DNA of 40,427 nt from Bacillota bacterium (GTDB taxonomy: Bacteria; Bacillota; JAAYKD01): contig JAAYKD010000021.1 in assembly GCA_012522585.1 (NCBI GenBank), positions 1 through 40,427 of the forward strand, given 5' to 3'. Positions 25,881-34,569 of the stretch are shown here, in pieces. The translations under genes were made by a program, and so were the position numbers. The notes under the pieces were generated by a model. The model worked only from the letters and a program-made list of their open reading frames with translations, ran no database searches and was not told the origin of the DNA. Each line of letters begins with the position of its first letter. Positions within the stretch are counted from its first letter, which is position 1.

Positions 25881-28800
25881 TTGAAAAAGTTTTTATCCGT
25901 TTTATTAACCATGGCAATAGTCATGACCCTGTTCACCGGAACAGTCTTGGCTGCGCCAACCTTACAAACTGTAACATTATCTAAATCGACTATTGTTGAA
26001 GCGGTCGATACAGAAATTAAAGTAACTGTTACCACTACCGGTACTCCATCTTCCGTTTATTGGGCCATAATTAAAGGTGATACCTATGATGCTAATAATA
26101 TTTTAGAATCTGGCACTGCCGGTTTAGTCAACAATGAGTTTTACTTAAACGTATCCCGCTTGACCGCCGGTACGGGTGAAGTACAACAAGTTTACAGTGT
26201 TTTTGTAGAAGATGATAACACAGGTGTAGTTGCAACTTCTATAAAGGCATTGATTACCGTTCGCCACGCTATGACTGTTAATGGTAGTACTGCTGTACCT
26301 GTAGTAAACCTTAATGAAGCCGTTGCTTTTGAAGGCGTGATTACCAACGGTAAAGATTTGTATGTAGCCTTGTTGCAAGGAACCAATGTTGTGGCTTCCA
26401 TGCAAGCCAACGCAAATGGTGAATTCGTTCTCAACAGAACTTTTACTGATGCTGATCTTTATTCTATCGGTGTAAGAAAAGGCGCTACAGGCCCATTCAC
26501 TAATTATTTAAACATTGATTTCACCCCTAAATCTGATACTAAGATAAATAACACAACTGTTCCGACAGCAACGCGCGATGCTGAAAATGCTAGCTTTACA
26601 GCAGTAGTAACAGTTGCCCCTGTCGCTAATGGAGCAGCTTTGCCTGCGGATGCTAACACATTCGTAGAAATGATCCTTCCCAACGGCGATAAAGTAAAAA
26701 TGAATATTGCTAATATCGGCGCTGAAGATCATAAGTATGCCTATACTTTTGCTCAAGGCACATTAAAAGCAGGTACTTATAACATTACTGCTGTAACATA
26801 TAATGCAGCCGTAAGCGGAAAAGCAAAACTTGCTGACATTAAACGTGTTGATGATTTTGTAACACTTCGCAAAGCAGAAGGCAGTTTTACTGTTGCTGAT
26901 AATGCTAATAGCATGGTAGTAACAGTTAGACCTGGTGAAAAACCAGCTGGTGCATTTATAGCAGGTCAAGGTGTAACAAATGGTGCTTTTGAGCAAGTCG
27001 TCCCAACAGCCGTTGCAAACTCTCAAGGTGTTGAGGTAGTTGTATCTGCTCCTGCAACTAAAGAGATTGCTAAAGTTGTCTATACAGTTAAAGGTCCAAT
27101 CAAATCTTCGATTAATCGTACTTCAGCCGCAGCTAATTTAACAGCAGGCCTTGGCAATACCTACACCAGAGTAGAGACTTTTGACATTACTCATGGCGGT
27201 ACTATTGATATTGCCGGAACTGTAACGTATACTGATAAATCAACCGAAGTATTTGAAAAAACAATTAAAGCTAATGGTTATGTTGTTGAGTTTAACGAAT
27301 ATGAATTGGGTAAAGTCGGTGACGAAATTGAGTTGAAAGCTGTTATTAAAACAACTGCCGGCGTTCCTGTAAATAATAAAGAAGTAATTTGGGAACCTTC
27401 AACTCCTGCTTTCTATTCTTATAATTCTTCTGATAAAGTTTATTCTACCTCTCTAACTACTCTTGGTAATACTAAAGTCAGCGGAACAGCAACTAACATT
27501 CAAGACGGAACCTACAGTCTTAAAGTTAAATTAGGTGCATTTGCTACCGTTACTATGAGAGCTATGAATGGCGGCCTAGTATATGCTGAAGCTGAAGCGG
27601 TAATTTACGGTGATGATGTTTATACAGCTGAAGTTACAGGTCAATTGGTAGCTACTGTTGCTGCCCAAAAACTGACAGTTGCTATGTATAATGCTAACGG
27701 CACAAAAATCACCCCAAACAAAATTCAAATCGATGAGCTTGGAAAAAACATTGTAAATGAAGCTTCCTTCACCGATTTAACCATTTCTGACAGCAAAATC
27801 ACCTTCAATCCGTTAACCACAGGAACTTTTAACTTAATGTTAGGTACCGATAGTGGTAATAAGATGGTTGTCGTCCCTGTTACGGTTGTAGCTCCCGAAT
27901 TAGCTAGTGTAACAATTAACGATGAAGAGTCCTCGACTGTAACCGCAGGTTTGCGCGAAAAAGTTGTTGTTACTTTTGAAAACATCACTGCAGGTACTTT
28001 AACCTTTACCAATACAAATATTTATGATGCTAACTATGTTGTAAACGATATTGGTATTTATACCTCTGCAAATGCAACAACTCCCATTGCACCTGGTGGA
28101 ACCATCGCAATTGCAAATAAAGTAGCTACTTTCTATGTTGATGCTATTGCTAAACGTGGAGAAGAGAGCAAAATTGCTGTTAGAGCTAAAGCTGACCTTG
28201 CGGCAGCTAATGCAGTTACAGTGACTACTTTAAAAGTTGTTCCCATCGTTGTTGATACCGATGATGTCGAAGGTTTAGTAGTTGATGCGAATGTTGATCT
28301 TTACTTGACCGTTACTGATGCTCGTGGTAATGCCCTTGAAGGCTTAACTGTCTCTAGTGCTACAACTGCAGGCAACTTAGCAGGTAACAATACTGCAGTA
28401 ACAGACGAAGATGGTAAAGCGGTTCTTAATGTAAAACCTGTTTCTGTTGGTACTGTTACTTTGGCAGTTGGCGACGGCACAAACACCTATGACGTTGAAT
28501 ACTATGTAGATAAAAACAATGTCACTTGGTTCAGCGATGTTGTAGTATCTTTACCCGTCGGTCGCGATGTTACAGGGCCTGTTATCCATCTTGAAGATGT
28601 CTATACAACAAGCAGTTCCTCTTATACCGTTTCTTTCCAAGTTACCGATACCAGCAAAATTGCTGAAGTGTGGGTTAACGATGAGAAAGCCTTAGTTCGT
28701 CCTGATAATACAGTTCGCTTTGCAATAACCGGTTTAGCTACTGGAATTAATGAGTTTGAAGTATTAGCATATGACGTTGAAGGTAATGGTACAATAGCAA

Positions 28801-29213
28801 CGTTAGTTATCGAATATCTCAAACCTTCCAAAGTTGAATTGACAATCGGTTCAACCGAAGCTACCAAAGACGGCGCACCTATCGATGGGATGGATCAAGC
28901 TCCTGTTATCAAAAATGGTCGCACCTTCTTGCCTGTCCGCTTTGTATTACAAAACTTGATGGGCGGCTCCATGGAATGGGATGCAGAAACTCAAACAGTT
29001 ACTTCTGTAGTTAACGGCAATACCATTAAAATGGTAATCGGTTCTAAAGTTGCATTCGTAAATGGCGACGAAGTTGCTCTGTTGGAAGCTCCTTATATTG
29101 AGCCTGCCACCGGTCGCACCTTAGTTCCCCTCCGTGAAATCATGGAAGCCATCGGAATCCAACTGGATTGGAACGATGTAACTCGCACAGTAACCATCAT
29201 TATTCCTCAATAA
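25881..29213 (+). CDS. Large secreted surface protein with Ig-like domains and C-terminal stalk domain
   Basis: I place the start at TTG 25881, 8 bases after AAGGAGG. The track ATG at 25863 lies upstream of that site and overlaps it as a false start. The 1,110-residue product begins MKKFLSVLLTMAIVMTLFTG, a clear signal peptide with cleavage near VLAA. The middle is Thr/Val/Ala-rich beta-sandwich-like sequence; one part (about residues 790-876, YLTVTDARGNALEGL) resembles Big_1-type Ig domains. The C-terminus (about 983-1110) is a copper-amine-oxidase-N-like stalk domain with NGRTFLPVRFVLQNL and TGRTLVPLREIMEAIG. No SLH domain, LPXTG or transmembrane tail is seen. The strong promoter, long leader and T-ending codon choice suggest an abundant S-layer or wall protein; this is inference. 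Confidence 0.8.
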   Translation: MKKFLSVLLTMAIVMTLFTGTVLAAPTLQTVTLSKSTIVEAVDTEIKVTVTTTGTPSSVYWAIIKGDTYDANNILESGTAGLVNNEFYLNVSRLTAGTGEVQQVYSVFVEDDNTGVVATSIKALITVRHAMTVNGSTAVPVVNLNEAVAFEGVITNGKDLYVALLQGTNVVASMQANANGEFVLNRTFTDADLYSIGVRKGATGPFTNYLNIDFTPKSDTKINNTTVPTATRDAENASFTAVVTVAPVANGAALPADANTFVEMILPNGDKVKMNIANIGAEDHKYAYTFAQGTLKAGTYNITAVTYNAAVSGKAKLADIKRVDDFVTLRKAEGSFTVADNANSMVVTVRPGEKPAGAFIAGQGVTNGAFEQVVPTAVANSQGVEVVVSAPATKEIAKVVYTVKGPIKSSINRTSAAANLTAGLGNTYTRVETFDITHGGTIDIAGTVTYTDKSTEVFEKTIKANGYVVEFNEYELGKVGDEIELKAVIKTTAGVPVNNKEVIWEPSTPAFYSYNSSDKVYSTSLTTLGNTKVSGTATNIQDGTYSLKVKLGAFATVTMRAMNGGLVYAEAEAVIYGDDVYTAEVTGQLVATVAAQKLTVAMYNANGTKITPNKIQIDELGKNIVNEASFTDLTISDSKITFNPLTTGTFNLMLGTDSGNKMVVVPVTVVAPELASVTINDEESSTVTAGLREKVVVTFENITAGTLTFTNTNIYDANYVVNDIGIYTSANATTPIAPGGTIAIANKVATFYVDAIAKRGEESKIAVRAKADLAAANAVTVTTLKVVPIVVDTDDVEGLVVDANVDLYLTVTDARGNALEGLTVSSATTAGNLAGNNTAVTDEDGKAVLNVKPVSVGTVTLAVGDGTNTYDVEYYVDKNNVTWFSDVVVSLPVGRDVTGPVIHLEDVYTTSSSSYTVSFQVTDTSKIAEVWVNDEKALVRPDNTVRFAITGLATGINEFEVLAYDVEGNGTIATLVIEYLKPSKVELTIGSTEATKDGAPIDGMDQAPVIKNGRTFLPVRFVLQNLMGGSMEWDAETQTVTSVVNGNTIKMVIGSKVAFVNGDEVALLEAPYIEPATGRTLVPLREIMEAIGIQLDWNDVTRTVTIIIPQ

Positions 29214-29233
29214 TTCAAGGTTTTTCCTTCATT

Positions 29234-29265
29234 ACCCGGGTGCCTTTAAGGCACTCGGGTTTTTT
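29234..29265 (+). terminator. Terminator of the large surface-protein gene
   Basis: An 11-bp stem (ACCCGGGTGCC/GGCACTCGGGT, one G-T pair) with a TTTAA loop is followed by a T run, 20 bases after the stop codon. Confidence 0.92.
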
Positions 29266-29290
29266 AGTGTACAGGCTTACCTTAAGTTCG

Positions 29291-29319
29291 TGGACAGAAG
29301 CTTTTCTAGGTGTTATAAT
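29291..29319 (+). promoter_or_regulatory. Promoter of ispD
   Basis: TGGACA (29291-29296) and TATAAT (29314-29319) are separated by 17 bases, with an extended -10 TGT. It overlaps the N-terminal extension of the ORF-track version of ispD and rules that start out. Confidence 0.75.
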
Positions 29320-29352
29320 ATTTTAAAGTTGATTGTTTTAAGGGGTGGTTAT

Positions 29353-30042
29353 ATGGCTGTAGCAGTAATTTTGGCGGCAGGTGCCGGCACGCGTATGGGT
29401 GGAAGCATGCCCAAACAATTTTGGCCTGTGGAAGGGAAAACGATTTTACAACACACTGCTGAAGCCTTTACCAGTCACCCAGGTATCTTTGAGGTCGCTT
29501 TAGTCGTGCCTCAAGCTAATTTGGCGTGGGTGAAGAGACTGTTTGCTCACGAGCCGAAGGTTAAGAAGATTTTACCCGGAGGTGCTAATCGTAGCCAATC
29601 CAGTTATAATGCAGTCAAAGCATACGCAGATAGCCCAGAAGCATGGTTGATCTTTCACGACGCAGCAAGGCCTTTAGTCAGCCCTCAGATCATAAGTGGT
29701 GCTATTGATGCAGCAGCTAGCTATAAAGCCGCCACAGCCGCAATAGTCAGCTCTGACACCATTCTATTCAGTGATTTAGATGGTAAAACTGTGGAGGCCA
29801 TTCCTGATAGAAACTTGATGTGGCGCTGCCAGACCCCACAAGCCTTCAAGCAGGAAATTATCGCCAGGGCCTACGAGCTGTCTTTTCAGGATAAAGATTT
29901 TGTTGCCACCGACGATTGTGGTGTGATCAAAGCCTTTTTGCCGGAGGTCGCGATTGGTATTTTCTCTGGCAGTGAAGAGAATATAAAAATTACCTTTGCC
30001 AGGGATATGGAATTTGCAGCCGAGCAATTGAAGAAACTTTAG
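29353..30042 (+). CDS. ispD: 2-C-methyl-D-erythritol 4-phosphate cytidylyltransferase
   Basis: A 229-residue cytoplasmic enzyme of the non-mevalonate isoprenoid pathway. It joins MEP and CTP to CDP-methylerythritol. The N-terminal nucleotide-binding signature LAAGAGTRMGGSMPKQFWP and the later FHDAARPLV and TPQAFK motifs are diagnostic. ATG 29353 follows AGGGGTGG and gives the normal N-terminus; the GTG at 29290 in the ORF track sits at the -35 box. ispF, often adjacent, is not here. The gene stands alone between two terminators. Its product pathway supplies undecaprenyl phosphate, which fits the next gene, uppP. Confidence 0.95.
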   Translation: MAVAVILAAGAGTRMGGSMPKQFWPVEGKTILQHTAEAFTSHPGIFEVALVVPQANLAWVKRLFAHEPKVKKILPGGANRSQSSYNAVKAYADSPEAWLIFHDAARPLVSPQIISGAIDAAASYKAATAAIVSSDTILFSDLDGKTVEAIPDRNLMWRCQTPQAFKQEIIARAYELSFQDKDFVATDDCGVIKAFLPEVAIGIFSGSEENIKITFARDMEFAAEQLKKL

Positions 30043-30098
30043 ACTTTAATTTGGAATCTTAGGTAAATGGACTGCCAAAATTTAAAATAACAAAAACT

Positions 30099-30147
30099 AA
30101 AAGAGCTTTTCTTAACAGTTTATGATTGTTAAAGATAGCTCTTTTTT
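30099..30147 (+). terminator. Terminator of ispD
   Basis: AAAGAGCT pairs with AGCTCTTT, and an inner TTAACA/TGTTAA stem extends the hairpin. Four further T follow. Confidence 0.85.
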
Positions 30148-30222
30148 GTGCAAATAATTTTGCTTATAGGATAATTTACCTTCTTTATAGAATAAAGAAA
30201 AAAACAACAGGCGGTGGCAGAG

Positions 30223-31053
30223 ATGATTATAGATATAATAGAAATTTTAAAAGCAGCCTTACTTGGCTTGGTCCAGGGTATAACAGAATGGCTGCCAATT
30301 AGCTCGACCGGGCATATGCTTTTGCTGGATGAGTTTTTAATGCTCCAGGTCAGCGATGCCTTTATGGCTATGTTTGTGGTGGTTATCCAGCTGGGTTCTG
30401 CCTTGGCTTTGCTACTTTATTTTTTCAGGATGTTAAACCCTTTCGTTCCTTTAAAAAGCGTGAGAGAAAAAAGACAGACTATAGAACTCTGGTTTAAAAT
30501 AATAATCGCTTCTTTTCCAGCTGGTATAATCGGCTTGTTGCTCAACGACACCATTGAAGCATACCTTGGCGGCTTTGTCGTCATTGCCGTCATGCTGATT
30601 CTTTATGGCATATTCTTTATCATCGTGGAAAACTTAAACAAGAACAGGAGACCGAGCACAAACAGCACCGAGGCCATTAGCTATAAAACTGCGGCTTTGA
30701 TGGGGGCCTTTCAGGTTCTGGCTTTGATCCCCGGGACGTCTCGCTCCGGTTCTACTATTTTGGGTGGTATGATTTTGGGCTGTTCCAGGGCAGTGGCAGC
30801 TGAGTTTTCTTTTCTGATGGCCATACCTGTTTTGTTTGGCGCATCATTTTTAAAGCTTCTAAAATTTGGGCTCAAGTTTTCCTTAAACGAATGGCTCATT
30901 CTGATTACCGGCATGGTTGTAGCTTTCATAGCTTCCCTGCTTACTATTAAATCTTTGCTGGACTTTATCAAGAAAAACAGCTTCAAAATTTTCGGTTATT
31001 ATCGGATTGTTCTCGGGCTAATTGTCTTAGCCTTTTTTATCTTTAAGAAATAG
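30223..31053 (+). CDS. uppP: Undecaprenyl-diphosphatase UppP (BacA)
   Basis: A 276-residue integral membrane phosphatase. It recycles undecaprenyl diphosphate to the monophosphate lipid carrier for wall synthesis and confers bacitracin tolerance when abundant. Both signature blocks are present: GITEWLPISSTGHM near the N-terminus and the phosphate-binding PGTSRSGSTILGG in the second half. About seven or eight membrane segments are visible. I prefer ATG 30223, 5 bases after GGCGGTGG; the track GTG at 30214 lies inside that site. The citD start is only 9 bases after its stop, so uppP heads the citrate lyase gene group. Confidence 0.95.
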   Translation: MIIDIIEILKAALLGLVQGITEWLPISSTGHMLLLDEFLMLQVSDAFMAMFVVVIQLGSALALLLYFFRMLNPFVPLKSVREKRQTIELWFKIIIASFPAGIIGLLLNDTIEAYLGGFVVIAVMLILYGIFFIIVENLNKNRRPSTNSTEAISYKTAALMGAFQVLALIPGTSRSGSTILGGMILGCSRAVAAEFSFLMAIPVLFGASFLKLLKFGLKFSLNEWLILITGMVVAFIASLLTIKSLLDFIKKNSFKIFGYYRIVLGLIVLAFFIFKK

Positions 31054-31062
31054 GGTGGAATT

Positions 31063-31335
31063 ATGAAGGAGTTAAAAGAGGCTAGAGCCGGTTCTTTGGA
31101 GTCGGGTGATGTTTTGGTTGAAATAGTGCCTTTGCCCGGTGATCTCCAAATCGTGATAGATAGCACCGTTTTGGCCCTCTATGGCAAGCAGATAGAGAAA
31201 GTGGTTAAATCTCTTTTGCTTAAACATCAGGTTGAAGATGTGGCTGTTTATGTGCAAGACAGGGGTGCTTTTGATTTTGTCATTGAAGCCAGGCTTGTTA
31301 CGGCTTTAAAGAGGGCCGGATTTAATCTATTGTAA
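31063..31335 (+). CDS. citD: Citrate lyase acyl carrier protein (gamma subunit)
   Basis: A 90-residue carrier protein. Ser14 in RAGSLESGDV is the expected attachment site of the 2'-(5''-triphosphoribosyl)-3'-dephospho-CoA group that carries acetyl and citryl groups during the citrate lyase cycle. The length and the block DRGAFDFVIEARLVTAL match CitD. ATG follows GGGTGG. It is 9 bases downstream of uppP, and 140 bases without a clear terminator lead to citE. Citrate lyase is a complex of CitD, CitE and CitF, all encoded here. Confidence 0.95.
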   Translation: MKELKEARAGSLESGDVLVEIVPLPGDLQIVIDSTVLALYGKQIEKVVKSLLLKHQVEDVAVYVQDRGAFDFVIEARLVTALKRAGFNLL

Positions 31336-31475
31336 AGTTCCTTTTTCCTGGATAGCCCAAATAGAAATAGTTTATAAGTTTGTATTTTTTTGCTAAGAAT
31401 ACTTAGTTTCCTCATATAGATAAATTCAATTTCAATTTTGTAAGGCAATTTGAATCTAGAAAAGCGGGTGATATT

Positions 31476-32360
31476 ATGCACTTAAGGCGCACTATGATGT
31501 TTGTACCGGGCAATCAGCCGGGGCTCTTAAACGACGCTTCTTTATATGGGGCTGATGTTTTGATTTTTGATTTAGAAGACTCGGTAGCTTTAACAGAAAA
31601 GGACGCTGCCAGAACCCTGCTAGCTTATGCTTTGCCTAAGTTAGATTGGGGCCAGGCTGAGCTGATGGTCAGAGTCAACGATCTTGATGGCCCCTTTGGC
31701 TTAGAAGATTTAGAAGCTGTTATAAAAGCCGGGGCTAAAATTATCCGCCTGCCTAAAGCAGATAATGCTGAGCAGGTAAAAAACTATGATCAAATCATCG
31801 GTAAGATTGAAGCCGAGTTAAATCTGCCTATAAATAGCATTGAGATGCTGGCGGCCATTGAGAGCGCCCAGGGCGTTTTAAACGCCAAAGAAATCGCTGC
31901 AGCCAGCCCTCGCTTGATGGGCTTAGCCTTGGGAGCAGAGGACTTTACCGCTGATTTAGGTGTAAGTCGAAGTAAGAGCGGTGAAGAATTGCTTTTGGCC
32001 AGGCAAATGATAGTTTTGGCAGCTAAAGCTCAGGGAATAGATGCCTACGATACAGTTTACAGTCAAATCGACGATTTAGAAGGTTTAGCTGAAGAGACTA
32101 AAAGAGCAAAAGCCCTAGGATTTAGAGGAAAATCCGTTTTACATCCCAACCAAATTGAAGTTGTTCACCAGGTCTTTGCCCCTAGTCAAGAGGAAATAGC
32201 ACAGGCTCAGCGACTTTTGGCGGCTGTAGAAGAAGCAAAAGTAAGAGGCAGTGGTGTTATTTCTCTAGATGGGGCTATGGTAGACCGACCGGTCATCTTG
32301 AGAGCCGAGAGGATAATTCATATGGCGAAAAGTTTAAATATCTTGAAAGGGGAAGCTTGA
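31476..32360 (+). CDS. citE: Citrate lyase beta subunit (citryl-ACP lyase)
   Basis: A 294-residue TIM-barrel protein of the HpcH/HpaI-CitE group. RRTMMFVPGNQPGLL at the start, FDLEDSVALTEKDAAR with metal-binding acidic residues, and IEMLAAIESAQGVLN are typical. It cleaves citryl-ACP to oxaloacetate and acetyl-ACP in a Mg-dependent step. Stand-alone CitE-like proteins exist, but the flanking citD and citF make the true subunit assignment secure. ATG follows GCGGGTG; citF starts one base after the stop codon. Confidence 0.95.
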   Translation: MHLRRTMMFVPGNQPGLLNDASLYGADVLIFDLEDSVALTEKDAARTLLAYALPKLDWGQAELMVRVNDLDGPFGLEDLEAVIKAGAKIIRLPKADNAEQVKNYDQIIGKIEAELNLPINSIEMLAAIESAQGVLNAKEIAAASPRLMGLALGAEDFTADLGVSRSKSGEELLLARQMIVLAAKAQGIDAYDTVYSQIDDLEGLAEETKRAKALGFRGKSVLHPNQIEVVHQVFAPSQEEIAQAQRLLAAVEEAKVRGSGVISLDGAMVDRPVILRAERIIHMAKSLNILKGEA

Positions 32361-32361
32361 A

Positions 32362-33834
32362 ATGAAAGAAATAGCGACATTTAAAAATAAAGAGAGCTCT
32401 TCCCCTAAACTATTAAAGAGCTTGGAAGAAGCAATAGCTAAATGCAATTTAAAAGATGGAGCCACCATCTCCTTTCATCACCATTTTCGTGAGGGTGATC
32501 TGATTATAAATGCAGTCATGGATGTCTTGGCGGCTATGGGTTATAAGGGTTTAACCGTAGCCTCTTCTTCTTTTAGTGAAATCAATGCTCCTTTGCTCAA
32601 ACATATCAAGAGTGGAGTTATAACAGGGCTAGAAGGCTCGGGCTGCCGAGGGGAATTAGCCAAGGGCATCTCAGCGGGGCTTTTGGCCAAGCCCATGATC
32701 TTTCGCAGTCATGGTGGCAGAGCCGCTGCTTTAGCTGAGGGCACTTTAAAAATAGATTTGGCTTTTATTGCGGCTTCGGTTTCCGATAGCTTTGGCAATG
32801 CAGCTGGTGTTTATCAGGGGCAATTGCCTCAAGGAGTTTCTCCTTCCTATTGTGGTAGTTTAGGTTATGCTAAGGTAGATGCCCGTTATGCTAAAAAAAC
32901 AATCGTTTTGACCAATACAATTGTGCCTTACCCCAATGTGGGCTTGGGTATAGCAGAAAACGATGTAGACTATGTGGTCTTGGTCGATCAGGTAGGGAAT
33001 CCGGATAAAATTTCCGCCGGAGCCACCAGAACCACCCAAAACCCCAAAGATTTGTTTATAGCCAAAAAGGCTGCAGCGGTGATTGCTCATTCCGGCTTTT
33101 TCTACAACGGATTTTCTTTACAAACAGGAACAGGAGGCGCCGCCTTAGCTGTAACCAGGTTTTTAAGGGACATGATGAAGGCAGGGGAAGTCAAAGCTCG
33201 CTTTGCCTTAGGTGGAATAACTGCTGCTATGGTGCAATTGCACGAAGAGGGTTATATAGAAAAACTGATGGATGTCCAAGATTTTGATACCACTGCCATT
33301 GCTTCTTTAGCCAAAAACAGCAATCATTTCGAGATTGATGCCAACCAATACGCTAATCCTTTTGATAGCGGTGCTTTAATTCATCAGTTAGATGTGGTAG
33401 TCTTATCGGCTTTAGAAGTCGACGAGGAGTTCAATGTCAATGTTTTAACCGGCTCAGACGGCATTATTCGCGGAGCCATTGGCGGTCACCCAGATACTGC
33501 GGCAGGTGCAGCTCTGACCGTCGTGGTCACGCCTCTTTTACGGGGACGTATACCGGCAGTGGTGGAGCGAGTCACTACTCTGTGCACCTTGGGCGATTAT
33601 GTTGATATAGTCGTGACCGATCGGGGTATTGCTGTTAACCCCAGGCGACCTGAACTGGCAGCGCGTTTAGAGCGGGTAGGTATAGAGGCTGTTCCACTGC
33701 AATACTTGCGTCACCTAGCCGAGAAAATAGCCGGTGAGCCTGAGCCTCTGCCCTTTGGGCCTAGAGTTATCGCTCAAGTCATGGCTCCCGATGGCAATCT
33801 TTTAGACGATATTTTTGAAATTGATTATGAATGA
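32362..33834 (+). CDS. citF: Citrate lyase alpha subunit (citrate:acetyl-ACP transferase)
   Basis: A 490-residue CoA-transferase-family protein. It exchanges acetyl on CitD for citrate, forming citryl-ACP. Conserved CitF segments include ISFHHHFREGDLIINAVMD near residues 33-55, IRGAIGGHPDTAAGA in the last third and VVTDRGIAVNPRRPEL close to the C-terminus. Length is close to the usual 500-515. ATG follows AAAGGGGAAG and is one base past the citE stop. Its last codons overlap citX by 8 bases, so translation is coupled. Confidence 0.96.
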   Translation: MKEIATFKNKESSSPKLLKSLEEAIAKCNLKDGATISFHHHFREGDLIINAVMDVLAAMGYKGLTVASSSFSEINAPLLKHIKSGVITGLEGSGCRGELAKGISAGLLAKPMIFRSHGGRAAALAEGTLKIDLAFIAASVSDSFGNAAGVYQGQLPQGVSPSYCGSLGYAKVDARYAKKTIVLTNTIVPYPNVGLGIAENDVDYVVLVDQVGNPDKISAGATRTTQNPKDLFIAKKAAAVIAHSGFFYNGFSLQTGTGGAALAVTRFLRDMMKAGEVKARFALGGITAAMVQLHEEGYIEKLMDVQDFDTTAIASLAKNSNHFEIDANQYANPFDSGALIHQLDVVVLSALEVDEEFNVNVLTGSDGIIRGAIGGHPDTAAGAALTVVVTPLLRGRIPAVVERVTTLCTLGDYVDIVVTDRGIAVNPRRPELAARLERVGIEAVPLQYLRHLAEKIAGEPEPLPFGPRVIAQVMAPDGNLLDDIFEIDYE

Positions 33835-34333
33835 GCAAGATTTATTGGTAATAGAAAGCATAATGCTAGCTAGAGAAGAGCGTTATTTTCGGCAAAGGTC
33901 TTTGCTTAAAACGTTTAAATTAAGCCTCATAACATACAGCGTCAATTTTCCTGGCAGCAATAAAAACACAGAATTAGCTCATTTTATATTTTCTTCTGGT
34001 TTAGCTGACTTTGAAAAAGCTGGAATCATCTATGTTTACAGAGAAATCAGATTTTCGCCTGCTGGCCCCGGGGCATATTTTATTGTCGATGCTGAGCCTC
34101 TTCAGTTGAAGCAAAAACTCATAGCCTTGGAAGAGAGTTGCGCTTACGGTCGGCTCTATGATTTTGATCTATTTAAACCCGACGGAAGTTTGATCAGTCG
34201 CAGAGATTTGAGCTTGCCGCCAAGAAAATGTCTGATTTGCAATGGAGACTGGGTGGTCTGTCGTAAGGAGAATAGGCATAGTACAAAAGAATTGCTCGCT
34301 GCTATAGAGGCAATTCATGAAAAACCAAGCTAA
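33827..34333 (+). CDS. citX: Apo-citrate lyase phosphoribosyl-dephospho-CoA transferase
   Basis: A 168-residue enzyme that loads the prosthetic group onto Ser14 of CitD. Typical CitX blocks are AREERYFRQRSLL at the start, GRLYDFDLFKPDGSLISR in the middle and PPRKCLICNGDWVVCRKEN with cysteines, followed by RHSTKELLAAI. The ATG at 33827 overlaps the end of citF; the track TTG at 33815 is further inside citF and less likely. There is no strong ribosome binding site, so coupling to citF probably drives translation. Confidence 0.92.
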   Translation: MNEQDLLVIESIMLAREERYFRQRSLLKTFKLSLITYSVNFPGSNKNTELAHFIFSSGLADFEKAGIIYVYREIRFSPAGPGAYFIVDAEPLQLKQKLIALEESCAYGRLYDFDLFKPDGSLISRRDLSLPPRKCLICNGDWVVCRKENRHSTKELLAAIEAIHEKPS

Positions 34334-34569
34334 TACACGTTAGTTTCAACCTAGCTGAAGACAAGCAGCCCTTTGTATTGCTCTTTGCCCGTGAAAGTTT
34401 TGTGAAAATAAATTTGCTGGTTCTAATAAAATTAAAACTTAAAGGACAAGCTATTTTAGGTTGAATGAAAAAATCTAGCTTTAGCTCTTCAATTCTTAAA
34501 AATTTGATTAGCAAAACCTTCAAACACCCTGATGGAAGTGGTGCATAAGTTTAGATAAGGGGGTTAAAT
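34334..34569. other. Gap inside the citrate lyase gene group
   Basis: These 236 bases between citX and citC hold no credible gene. A possible promoter, TTGTGA (34400-34405), 18 bases, TAATAA (34424-34429), could give citC and citG their own transcription. No terminator is evident, so read-through from citX is also possible. Confidence 0.35.

Noticed and set aside
26145-27026. Several minus-strand ORFs opposite the large surface-protein gene
   Set aside because: They are shadow frames of a Thr/Val/Ala-rich gene, with no start signals.
31248-31481. Minus-strand 77-residue ORF between citD and citE
   Set aside because: It covers the citD end and an AT-rich gap, with no ribosome binding site or family pattern.
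34302-34523. Minus-strand 73-residue ORF in the citX-citC gap
   Set aside because: No ribosome binding site and no recognisable sequence; the gap fits an untranslated spacer.
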